Shown here: positions 26,323 through 35,064 of the stretch, piece by piece
Layout: the number at the start of each line of letters is the position of its first letter
Numbering within the stretch: position 1 is the first letter of the stretch
Assembly (NCBI GenBank): GCA_910583895.1
Contig: CAJTYJ010000011.1
Location: 1 to 64,000 of the forward strand
Direction of reading: 5' to 3'
Origin: an uncultured Lachnospiraceae bacterium
GTDB lineage: Bacteria; Bacillota; Clostridia; Lachnospirales; Lachnospiraceae
DNA length: 64,000 nucleotides
Translations under genes and position numbers: made by a program
Notes under the pieces: generated by a model
The model's database searches: none
What the model saw: only the letters and a program-made list of their open reading frames with translations
What the model was told of the DNA's origin: nothing

Positions 26323-27818
26323 CCGATTCCCGCCTCCAGTATCTCGTATATTTTCTTCATATCAAAAGACCTTCTCACCAGATCAGCAAGCTTGTCATAC
26401 TCCTGCTCCTTGTGAGCGCGAAGGTCAAATTCCCAGTCTCCAAAATCCAGTCCCTTGTCTGCCATCAGCTTTTTTATCATCGCCTCTGCAAATCCGTCCG
26501 TATCAAAGATCCCGTGCAGATAACTCCCAAGCACCGTTGCATCCCCATTGGAAAGGGCATCCGTCCGCCCGTCCGACAGCCGGATCAGTTCCCTGCAGCC
26601 GCCCAGATTCTCGGTCTTTCCCATATGAATCTCGTACCCGGTCACGTCTCTGCCTTCCCAGTCTGTCCAGAGCCCCGCCCCCTGTTCCATCCTGCCAAAA
26701 GCCTGTGTCCGGGTCTTTGCCTGGTCAAATACCGTCCGGGTATCCAAAAGGCCCATGCCCCGCATGGTACCGCCGTGTTCCACACCAAAGGGATCTTCCA
26801 GAATTTTTCCAAGCATCTGAAACCCTCCGCAGATACCGACCACCGGTATCTTCCGCTCTGCCTGCCGGAGGATCAAAGTCTCCATACCGGACTCCCGCAG
26901 CCACTGCAGATCATCCATCGTATTCTTGGTCCCGGGCAAAAGAATCAAGTCTGGATTTCCAAGCATCCCAGGGGTATGTACATACCGAAGGGATACCCCT
27001 TCCATCCGTTCAAAAACCGCAAAATCCGTAAAATTCGAAATGTGAGGCAGATGAATCACCGCAATATCCACACCGGCCCCTTTCCGGGTCCTGGTCAGAC
27101 GGTCCGACAGACTGTCCTCATCGTCGATGTCCAGACACTCCATGGGAACCACGCCGACCACCGGTATATCCAGACGCTCTTCGATCATCCGAAGCCCCGG
27201 CCTGAGAATCTCCACATCTCCCCGAAACTTATTGATCACGAGCCCTTTGATCATCTGCTGTTCTTCTTCCTCCAGAAGTTTTACCGTCCCGTACAGCGCG
27301 GCGAACACGCCGCCCCGGTCGATATCTCCCACCAGGAGCACCGGAGCTTTCGCCATCTTCGCCATCCCCATATTGACGATGTCATTGTCTTTCAGATTGA
27401 TCTCCGCCGGGCTTCCGGCCCCTTCTATGACGATGATCTCATACTCCTGATCCAGACGCCGGTACGCTTCCATCACATCCGCCCGAAGCTTCGTCTTGTC
27501 CCGATAATAGTCCATGGCTTTCATATTGCCCCGGACTTCTCCGTTTACAATCACCTGGCTGCCCACCTGGCTGGTGGGCTTTAGAAGGATCGGATTCATC
27601 TCCACCGCAGGCTCGATGCCGCAGGCCTCCGCCTGCATGGCCTGCGCCCTCCCGATCTCCAGCCCGTCCTTTGTAATATAAGAATTCAGCGCCATGTTCT
27701 GCGACTTAAAAGGTGCCACCTTATATCCGTCCTGCATAAATACCCTGCACAGTCCCGCTGTCAGAAAACTTTTTCCCGAATTTGACATCGTGCCCTGCAC
27801 CATGATCGCTTTCGCCAA
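26316..27818 (-). CDS. cbiP: Cobyric acid synthase
   Basis: A 500-residue CobQ/CbiP amidotransferase that amidates carboxylates b, d, e and g. The N-terminal ATPase domain has MVQGTMSNSGKSFLTAGL, PFKSQNMALNSYIT and VIEGAGSPAEINL. The C-terminal glutaminase-like domain shows VVGICGGFQMLG, with the conserved Cys, and SYLHGIFDTDGF with the His. Length is typical. It lies 122 bp after the large DUF4132-type gene. Confidence 0.95.
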   Translation of the reverse strand: MAKAIMVQGTMSNSGKSFLTAGLCRVFMQDGYKVAPFKSQNMALNSYITKDGLEIGRAQAMQAEACGIEPAVEMNPILLKPTSQVGSQVIVNGEVRGNMKAMDYYRDKTKLRADVMEAYRRLDQEYEIIVIEGAGSPAEINLKDNDIVNMGMAKMAKAPVLLVGDIDRGGVFAALYGTVKLLEEEEQQMIKGLVINKFRGDVEILRPGLRMIEERLDIPVVGVVPMECLDIDDEDSLSDRLTRTRKGAGVDIAVIHLPHISNFTDFAVFERMEGVSLRYVHTPGMLGNPDLILLPGTKNTMDDLQWLRESGMETLILRQAERKIPVVGICGGFQMLGKILEDPFGVEHGGTMRGMGLLDTRTVFDQAKTRTQAFGRMEQGAGLWTDWEGRDVTGYEIHMGKTENLGGCRELIRLSDGRTDALSNGDATVLGSYLHGIFDTDGFAEAMIKKLMADKGLDFGDWEFDLRAHKEQEYDKLADLVRRSFDMKKIYEILEAGIGC

Positions 27819-27940
27819 TCTTTGTCACCCCTCTTTCTTTCTCTCTGCCCCACGCTGCCGTCCGCTGCCTGATCCTTGCGGGCATAAAATGACCCCACAA
27901 TTCCATATCCCAAAGCCGCAGTTTTGCCATAGAAATGCGG

Positions 27941-30900
27941 TCACCGAATCTGCCGGATTACAGCCGGATCCTTGATCTTCTGGTCCTCTGCAAACATCAG
28001 TATTTTGGACAGAATCTCCGCTGTCTTTGGATCCTCATCCACAAAGGGCAGGAAAATCTTCCCTCTGTGCTGGGCATGCACCGGCAGTACCTGCAGCATG
28101 GCATTTCCTGCCTGGTGCACCACACCGCTTCCCAGATGTATTGTATACTGTCCCAGCTTCCCGTCGATCAGCGCATGATTTCCCTGAAGCCGCACATTTT
28201 CCACCCGGAAAAGCTCCAGATTTCCCTGAATCATCGCCCGGCGCATCTCCACCGTGGAATGGCTGGCCTCCGGGTCCACACCTCCCACATAGGCCGTGCT
28301 GACCGCCAGATCCGCGTCCCGCATGACCTCGCTGTAGATCCGCTCCGGAATGTCTTTGATCCGCACGCTCTGAAAAGTCTTCCGGTCATAAAAAGCCACG
28401 GCTTCCAAAGTCGGCGCCTCGATATCAGCCGGCGAAAACCAGTCCGCCAGCGCATAGAGCACCGCCACAATATTTTCTTTATAATAAATCTTCTGCAGAC
28501 CGCTTTCATAGTCCGCCACCCAGCCCCTGCTCCCAAGGGTTGCCACCGTCTTTCTCGGCTGAATCTGATATCCGGCAAACAGCCGGGATTCTTCCTTTTC
28601 CAGCTCCTGGGGCAGTTTGACATACAGTTCCCGGAACACCTGCTTAAACGGCTGGCGGATCTGCTTCTGAAACAGAAGCTTTTGGTATTCCTGCCAGTGC
28701 CCTTCCTGATACAGATCCCACGGATGGGCAACCCGGACCTTCGTCTTAGAAGTGACCGGATGTACGGCACCGGACCAGTCCCGAAGTCCGGTTTCTGCAT
28801 CTTCCAGAAAACCAATCTGTCCGCCGTCTTCTGCCGTCAGGAACAATAAAGGCTTCAAAACCGGAGCCGCCACCGGATTATCCCCAAGCATTTGAAGCTC
28901 CCATACCGGAAACCAGGTTCCATCCTCCATGGCCTGCTCAAACATCCGCCTGGTTCTTTGGTACTGTTCTCTTAGCTTCTTCACTGTGGCCTGACAGCGG
29001 ACGACTGCCTCCTGCTTTTTGTACTTTGCAGGAACCGATTTCAGCAGTTTTCCTTCTTTCTGGCACACAAGGCGGCTGTTCCCGGTCTCTTCCACAAGGA
29101 CCCGAACCTGGACATCCTCTGCCTCCTGCCAGACAAAGCAGTCCGAAAGTTCTTCCGTCAGCCGGCTTTCCATCCTAAGAAGCAGACGCGTAACCTCCTC
29201 GTAACCGGCATTGATGCTCAGATTCTGAAGAGCCATCTCACAGGCGCTCTTTTCGCTCGAACGTCTCTGAGCCCCGAACTGCCGGCTTTCTTTTTGAAAT
29301 TCCCGGATGTACTGATAGCGCCTTAAAAGCTCCTGTTCTCTAAGATCCACATCTTCCGGAAGCGGCAGAAGCGGCAGACTCATCAGAAGATCCTTGTTCC
29401 GTTTTTCCCCAATGGCCCGGACAAGCGTATCAAAATCGGTATGGCCCAGGGCCGCATCCGCGTATTTGCGCGCCCTGGCGTGAGCACTGCCTGCAGCAGA
29501 GTATTTTGCAGCATCATAGAGCAGTTTAAAATCCTTTTCTCCCAGCGCTTCATAGGCTTCGCGAAACCAGTGCACATCAAAAGCACCGCTGCAGAGCATC
29601 TGCCGGTCCATGGGCGTATACCGGGCAATCACTGCCATCACATCTTCTTCCAGCCCCTCACTGGTATGAGCCATAAAGTAATAGCAGCCGCTTTTCAGAC
29701 CCGGGATCTGAAGATACTCTTCCAGCATGGGAATCCACTGTCTGGCATACATGGCCACTTCCGCCAGACGCCGCCTCGTGACGCCGCTCCCCTTCAGTGC
29801 CCGTCCAAGATCCGACGCGGTCTCCCCTCTGCCCGGATGGCACACCTTCAAAAGCTGGCAGAGCACCGTCTGCCGGTCGGTGCCGTAGAGACCGTAGGCA
29901 GAACGTTTCAGCGGATCCTTTCCAAGCGCTTTTAAAATCTGCACAAGCGTCCGGACCCCAAAAAGCATAGAAATCCCTGATACACATTTGGAAAAAGGCG
30001 TCTCTTCCTCTCCCCGCCGAAGCTCCACCTTCAAGATCAGCGCAGTCAGTTCTTCATAAAGCTCGTGAGCCAGCATAAGCTCCGGCGCGGACGGATCCAT
30101 CAGGTCAAACCGGAACTGCCCGCCCTTTTCAGGAATTTTGTCCATTCCGAAAAAAGTACAGACGGCATGCCGGCTGGTTTTCCAAAAAGAAACACCCCCG
30201 CGGCTTTCTGCCGCGCTGACTGCACGGACCAGCTCCTCCAACTTCCAGTAGTGAAAGACCGCCTGGTACAGCATATCTTTATCCCAGATCCCCCGCACGC
30301 AGGCCTCTACGCAGGAAGCGATGTTCACTCCCGCCTGAAACTGCAGGGCAAATGCGCTCTCCCAGTCCTCGTCCGCTGCGCAGTCGAGCCAGCCGATCAT
30401 CTGCTGAAAAATCGGTGCCTCCGCCTTTCGCCAGGTGATCTGTCTTTGGTTTCTCCATGGTTTGGACCGATATTCTGCCATATAAGCGTCCACCTGTCCT
30501 CCCAGCGCCTGAAAAAGCCCTGCACTCCCCACAAGCCCCCAGTGTCCCTTTTGTTCCTTTGGCACATACTGACGAAACAGGGCTTCCAGTATGATGGTAA
30601 TCTGCTCTTCGTATGCACCGGGACCGGCCAGCTTCTGAAATGGCAAAGTTCCAAATACCTGCTGGTAAAGTCTTTTTTCCTCCTGGTATCTGTCTTTTCT
30701 CTTCACACAGTCCAGGTACAGTTTTACTTCCAGCAAAAGCTCCGGCTTATTTATCTCTCTTTTATAAAAGTCCTCCCACAGTTCCCGAAGGGGAAAATCC
30801 TTCTGGTAATCCATTGTATACGGATTCCACACCAGTTTGATCCCAAGAAGCTGCTCTTCTCCCCAGAAATCCCGGTATTCCAGCTCCTTTCGTTCCTCGA

Positions 30901-32983
30901 TCAAAGCTTCCAGCTTTTGAAGAACAGCCAGACATGCCTCCTCCTTGCAGGTGAACAGCTCCCTGGCCTTTCTTTTGTCTGCCCGTACTTTTGGGATTAC
31001 CCACTGCTTCTTCGGATCGTAAAGCCCATAACCGGGTTTGTTTAAAACAGCCTGTACGGTATCTTCTCTTTTTGTCTCCACCAGTTCCGACAGCAGCAGC
31101 TGTTCTTTCTCGGTAGGATGCTCCCAGGCGGCCAGAACCGGCACAAGCTTTCGGTAAGCCGCCGGATTTTGCTTTTTCACATGCAAGGACAGTTCCAGCG
31201 CCCCCATATGGCTCTCCTCGGATTTCTCATGGAGGAGCCTGCCGATACAGGACAGAAGAGCTTCTATGTCTTGTTTTTTCAAAAGCTCCAAAGTCTCTTT
31301 GCGGCTCTTCTTGTAGCGCATATTCGCCTCAATCTTCTGAAAATCCTCTGCACTTAAAGAAAGTCTCCCCACAAGATGATAGGCCACCGCCCTCGTGTTC
31401 GTCTCCGGATTACGCAGAAGTTCAAAAAGCAGGTCTCTTCTGACCTTCGTTTGGGGATTGTGCAGCAAAAGTCTGGCTGCCAGATGCCGCCCGTCTCCCA
31501 CAACATTCAGCAAGCTTGCCGCCTCATCTAAAAGTGCCTCCTCCTGAAGCACCCAGGCCAAGAGACACATAGACGCCGCCACCTCTGATTTTCCAAGCTT
31601 CACCCGATACCAGGAAGGCACCATGCAAGGGTGCAGATCCACCCCTTTTTTGGGAAGCCGGCCCAGCATGTCTTTGAAAATCTCATAGGACTCAAGCGCC
31701 TCCTCCCTGGTCAGATGCAGCTGCGCCGGCGTCATCTGTGCCGGAGCCGCCCCCTTGTCATAAGAAGGAGAATAACTGTACCGATGACAGCCGTACGAAC
31801 CGGCACACATCAGGCTCTCTATCACCTGGCAGACATCCCCCAGAAAATAAGGCAGATAGCAGGCGGTCAGTTCCAGATCCCCCGGATGGGCAAACCAGAT
31901 CTTCTTCGCCGCCTTTTGCTGAAGCTGTCTGCTCTCCAGGGAGCCTACATAATAAGAAGCGATCATCATCTGATTTTTTGTGCCGTGATCCGCCAGACCA
32001 AGAATCGCCCGGACCGCCTCTTCTGCGTCATAAAACCCCTTGGCCCAAAGAGCACAGCAGATCCCGACGGAATCTTCTAAGGTAAGCTGTTCTTCACAAT
32101 ACGCAGGTTCCCTGAGACACCGTCCCATCATCAGCACCAGCTTTTTGGAGATCCGCTCTGTACTGTCGGATTCATAGATGCCGATCCAGGTGCTGACCGC
32201 CCGCCTGACCGAAGAATACCGGATCAGATCATGCTCCTCGATCACCTGCAGCAAAAAAAGAAATGCCTCCTTGCGGCCTGCATCCATGGTCTCACAGACC
32301 GCCTGGCGCGCGCCTTCCAAAAGCCTGGCCGCCAGAAGAAACTCTCCCAGCACCCGATACAGCTCTTCTGATTTGCTCATGACGATGCCCCGGATCAGCT
32401 CATAGGTGATCATCTGGGTATTCTGATCTCCAAGAAGCACTTCCTTAACTGCCTGGATTGTTTGTTCCTCTCCCCGGTCAATCTGGGCCGCCAGCATTCC
32501 TCCATAACAAAAGCTTTCGCTTCTGGCATCTTTGTAGATCTCCGGCGCCACCTTTCCCAAAAGCACGTCTGATAACGCTGCTCTGTAAAAACGAAGCCTT
32601 GCATAAGCCCACAGAAGATACACGCTTTTGTCCACAAAAGGCGTGTAGCTTTCACTCCTTAGACTCCTTCTGTAAAGTCCGCTGGTCATCTGGAACTGAT
32701 TCATCTGATCCAGTGCATAGTAAAATTCTTCCTGCCGGTTCTTCTCCACGCAAAGATCCACCAGCGCGGAAAGATGTTGTCTGTACACCTCGCTGAGCTT
32801 CCTGTTGTTTTTGGTCACCAAAAGACCCACAATCCAGTTATGCGCTTCCCTGTCCACATACAGGTTCAGCTTCCTGTCCCGGTCAAGCCCGGGAAGAAGT
32901 TTTCGTTCCGTCTTGGACAGCCCTTTTGCTGCCTTTTCCAGACCTTTTGTAAACTCCTCCGTAAGCCCATGCTTCTCTGCCAT
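27941..32983 (-). CDS. Very large DUF5724/DUF4132-type protein of unknown function
   Basis: A 1680-residue soluble protein without signal peptide or clear membrane segments. The N-terminal two thirds are helical repeats, Leu/Ala/Glu-rich, probably a solenoid. Around residues 1370-1560, segments such as VHPVTSKTKVRVAHPWDLYQ, KQIRQPFKQVFRELYV and LGSRGWVADYESGLQK resemble the conserved part of DUF4132 (YehI/MolR-related) proteins; the N-terminal part fits the companion DUF5724. Both domain names are from memory. The far C-terminus IFLPFVDEDPKTAEILSKILM is also typical of this group. It sits inside the cobalamin operon, 16 bp after the DUF2262 gene. I see no catalytic motif. It has no known role in B12 synthesis. 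Confidence 0.8.
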   Translation of the reverse strand: MAEKHGLTEEFTKGLEKAAKGLSKTERKLLPGLDRDRKLNLYVDREAHNWIVGLLVTKNNRKLSEVYRQHLSALVDLCVEKNRQEEFYYALDQMNQFQMTSGLYRRSLRSESYTPFVDKSVYLLWAYARLRFYRAALSDVLLGKVAPEIYKDARSESFCYGGMLAAQIDRGEEQTIQAVKEVLLGDQNTQMITYELIRGIVMSKSEELYRVLGEFLLAARLLEGARQAVCETMDAGRKEAFLFLLQVIEEHDLIRYSSVRRAVSTWIGIYESDSTERISKKLVLMMGRCLREPAYCEEQLTLEDSVGICCALWAKGFYDAEEAVRAILGLADHGTKNQMMIASYYVGSLESRQLQQKAAKKIWFAHPGDLELTACYLPYFLGDVCQVIESLMCAGSYGCHRYSYSPSYDKGAAPAQMTPAQLHLTREEALESYEIFKDMLGRLPKKGVDLHPCMVPSWYRVKLGKSEVAASMCLLAWVLQEEALLDEAASLLNVVGDGRHLAARLLLHNPQTKVRRDLLFELLRNPETNTRAVAYHLVGRLSLSAEDFQKIEANMRYKKSRKETLELLKKQDIEALLSCIGRLLHEKSEESHMGALELSLHVKKQNPAAYRKLVPVLAAWEHPTEKEQLLLSELVETKREDTVQAVLNKPGYGLYDPKKQWVIPKVRADKRKARELFTCKEEACLAVLQKLEALIEERKELEYRDFWGEEQLLGIKLVWNPYTMDYQKDFPLRELWEDFYKREINKPELLLEVKLYLDCVKRKDRYQEEKRLYQQVFGTLPFQKLAGPGAYEEQITIILEALFRQYVPKEQKGHWGLVGSAGLFQALGGQVDAYMAEYRSKPWRNQRQITWRKAEAPIFQQMIGWLDCAADEDWESAFALQFQAGVNIASCVEACVRGIWDKDMLYQAVFHYWKLEELVRAVSAAESRGGVSFWKTSRHAVCTFFGMDKIPEKGGQFRFDLMDPSAPELMLAHELYEELTALILKVELRRGEEETPFSKCVSGISMLFGVRTLVQILKALGKDPLKRSAYGLYGTDRQTVLCQLLKVCHPGRGETASDLGRALKGSGVTRRRLAEVAMYARQWIPMLEEYLQIPGLKSGCYYFMAHTSEGLEEDVMAVIARYTPMDRQMLCSGAFDVHWFREAYEALGEKDFKLLYDAAKYSAAGSAHARARKYADAALGHTDFDTLVRAIGEKRNKDLLMSLPLLPLPEDVDLREQELLRRYQYIREFQKESRQFGAQRRSSEKSACEMALQNLSINAGYEEVTRLLLRMESRLTEELSDCFVWQEAEDVQVRVLVEETGNSRLVCQKEGKLLKSVPAKYKKQEAVVRCQATVKKLREQYQRTRRMFEQAMEDGTWFPVWELQMLGDNPVAAPVLKPLLFLTAEDGGQIGFLEDAETGLRDWSGAVHPVTSKTKVRVAHPWDLYQEGHWQEYQKLLFQKQIRQPFKQVFRELYVKLPQELEKEESRLFAGYQIQPRKTVATLGSRGWVADYESGLQKIYYKENIVAVLYALADWFSPADIEAPTLEAVAFYDRKTFQSVRIKDIPERIYSEVMRDADLAVSTAYVGGVDPEASHSTVEMRRAMIQGNLELFRVENVRLQGNHALIDGKLGQYTIHLGSGVVHQAGNAMLQVLPVHAQHRGKIFLPFVDEDPKTAEILSKILMFAEDQKIKDPAVIRQIR

Positions 32984-32999
32984 GCCTGTCCCTCTTTTC

Positions 33000-33869
33000 C
33001 TATCCTTCGATGCCCGCCCAGTCCGGACCGTCCTTCAGACTGCCGGTCACATGAATCGAATGGCCCCAGAACAGATCGCCGTCTCCGAACCAGAATTCAT
33101 ATTCTCCGTCTTCCATTACCCCGATGGATTCCAGCACCATACATTTCATAAATGCTTCTCTGCTTACCAGACATGCTCCCTTTTCTTCCATTTGGTCCAG
33201 CTCTTCCGGGTCCACGGCGTTAGCCGCCCAGTCATTGGCCAGATCCAGCAGGTTTTCTGCTGCGTACTCCCGGATCCTTTGGTCCCATCCTTCCCGGTCC
33301 GCCATCAGGGTTCTGGCCGTCTGGACGGCATCCTCCATGACCTCCTCATCATCCTGGTCAAAGCTAAGCTCCACTTCCTGGCCGAGCCAGTCCACTTTTG
33401 CATGGAACCAGTCCACCGACCGGTCCAGGGTGAATCTGCCAAGTCCCTCCACTTCCCTGACCACCTCGATTACCTGCTTTTTCAGAACCTCAGCCAGCAC
33501 CGGATCATCTCCCTTCCCGGCCGGACCCGTCATCAAAAACCGTTCTCCATTATGGGAAACCCGCACGCTGGCTCTGATCACAGAATCACGGCTTACCTGC
33601 TCCTGAAGCCTGGCCAATAGCTGGTCATCTGCCACCATCTGCAGAAAAAACGCTCCCTTGTGAATCTCCTCTTTTTCCGCTTCTTTCCAGGCGGTCAGGG
33701 TGGTAGAGGCATCCCACAGCTTCTGCTTTCCTACCTTGCCTGCACCAAAACCGTTTGCTCCCACGACGGCCTGTATATTCAGGATTTCCTCCGAATACTT
33801 TTCGGCTTTCTTCTGGTATTCTTTTGTCTTCAGCAGTTTTTCCCATAACGCGTTGTCATTTTTGTCCAT
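33000..33869 (-). CDS. DUF2262-like protein of unknown function
   Basis: A 289-residue acidic soluble protein. The C-terminal half (about residues 150-289) ends FWGHSIHVTGSLKDGPDWAGIEG, which resembles DUF2262. The N-terminal half contains FGAGKVGKQKLWDASTTLTAWKEAEKEEI and a RVSHNGERFLMTGPAG strand that I cannot assign. The ATG is 4 bp after the cobD stop and the gene ends 16 bp before the large DUF4132-type gene, so all are cotranscribed. The gene's job is unknown; the tight pairing suggests it works with the large protein. Confidence 0.75.
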   Translation of the reverse strand: MDKNDNALWEKLLKTKEYQKKAEKYSEEILNIQAVVGANGFGAGKVGKQKLWDASTTLTAWKEAEKEEIHKGAFFLQMVADDQLLARLQEQVSRDSVIRASVRVSHNGERFLMTGPAGKGDDPVLAEVLKKQVIEVVREVEGLGRFTLDRSVDWFHAKVDWLGQEVELSFDQDDEEVMEDAVQTARTLMADREGWDQRIREYAAENLLDLANDWAANAVDPEELDQMEEKGACLVSREAFMKCMVLESIGVMEDGEYEFWFGDGDLFWGHSIHVTGSLKDGPDWAGIEG

Positions 33870-33873
33870 CTTC

Positions 33874-34932
33874 TCATCCTCCTGACTTTCTAAGTGCCTC
33901 GATCAGCCTTTGATTTGCCTCCCGGTCCTTTACCGCAATCCGGTAACAGCTCCTGTCAAGTCCCCGGTAATTGCCGCATTTCCGAATCAGGATGCCATAG
34001 GGCAAAAGCTGTTCGTACAAATCCCATTTACCCTGGGTACGAAAAAAAAGATAATCCGCCTGTCCGTCCCATACCTGCATCCCACAGGCTTCCAGTTCTC
34101 TTTTCAGCCAGGCCCGTTCCTCTTTGACCAGCCTGACGGCCTTTTCTTTGTATTCCGTCTCTTCCAGCGCGGCAATTCCGGCCTCCGAAGCCAGTACACT
34201 CACACCCCAGCACTGTCCGGCTGTTTCCATGCGTTCCAGAAGTGTTCGGTTTCCGCTGATGCCGTAACCCAGGCGGATCCCAGGCATGGCATACATCTTG
34301 GTGAAGGATTTCAGAATAAAAAGGTAGGGCGTCTCCTTTACATAAGCGATCAAAGAACGCTCCTCCTGCCCGGTAAAATCCAGAAAACATTCATCCAGCA
34401 CCAGAAGAATCTGCTTGCGCACAGCCTTTTCCAGTATCCGAAGCAGAAGCTGTTGGGGGATCAAAAGCCCTGTGGGATTATTGGGATTGCACAAAAACAT
34501 CACATTCACCGGCTCCTCCATCCGGTCCAGGATATCCTCCCGGATCTGAAGCCCCTCATCCATCTCATAAAAGATGCACCGGGTCCCCCCCTGCTTCATA
34601 GCCTCCTCATACTCTGCAAACGTAGGTGCCGGCAAAAGCGCGCTCTTTGGACGAAGGGCGTAAGCCAGCCGGTAGATCAGATCCGCTCCGCCGTTTCCGC
34701 AGAGAAAAAACTCCTCTGAGAGCCCGTATGTCCGGGCCAGCCTGCGCCGAAGTTTCCGGCACTTCGGATCCGGATAGTGAACGGCGTCTTCCAGGGCCCG
34801 AATCACGGCCTGCTGCACACGCCCGGGCATCCCAAGGGGATTGATATTCGCAGAAAAATCCAGAAGCACCTTCCCTTCTGTCTGTTCTTTCAGGCAGTCA
34901 TCATAGATATCTCCGCCGTGCAGTCCATTCAT
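33874..34932 (-). CDS. cobD: Threonine-phosphate decarboxylase
   Basis: A PLP-dependent fold-type I enzyme of about 352 residues that makes (R)-1-amino-2-propanol phosphate for CbiB. HGGDIYD at the N-terminus and LDFSANINPLGMP are CobD signatures. FLCGNGGADLIYRL, FLCNPNNPTGLL and LVLDECFLDFTG follow, and the PLP lysine is in LKSFTKMYAMPGIRLGY. It is similar to histidinol-phosphate aminotransferase, but the operon context and HGG start favour CobD. I prefer the ATG at 34932; an in-frame start at 35007 would add 25 residues. Confidence 0.9.
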   Translation of the reverse strand: MNGLHGGDIYDDCLKEQTEGKVLLDFSANINPLGMPGRVQQAVIRALEDAVHYPDPKCRKLRRRLARTYGLSEEFFLCGNGGADLIYRLAYALRPKSALLPAPTFAEYEEAMKQGGTRCIFYEMDEGLQIREDILDRMEEPVNVMFLCNPNNPTGLLIPQQLLLRILEKAVRKQILLVLDECFLDFTGQEERSLIAYVKETPYLFILKSFTKMYAMPGIRLGYGISGNRTLLERMETAGQCWGVSVLASEAGIAALEETEYKEKAVRLVKEERAWLKRELEACGMQVWDGQADYLFFRTQGKWDLYEQLLPYGILIRKCGNYRGLDRSCYRIAVKDREANQRLIEALRKSGG

Positions 34933-35064
34933 CGCCTTTTTCCCCCTGTTCCATATTCCCATCCGCCTTACAGCTGTCCGTATCAAATCTGATGCTCTGC
35001 ATGGCAATTCTTATCTTCATCATGCGCCCCGGCACTCTCTTTTGGCACCATTTCCGGTATCCGC

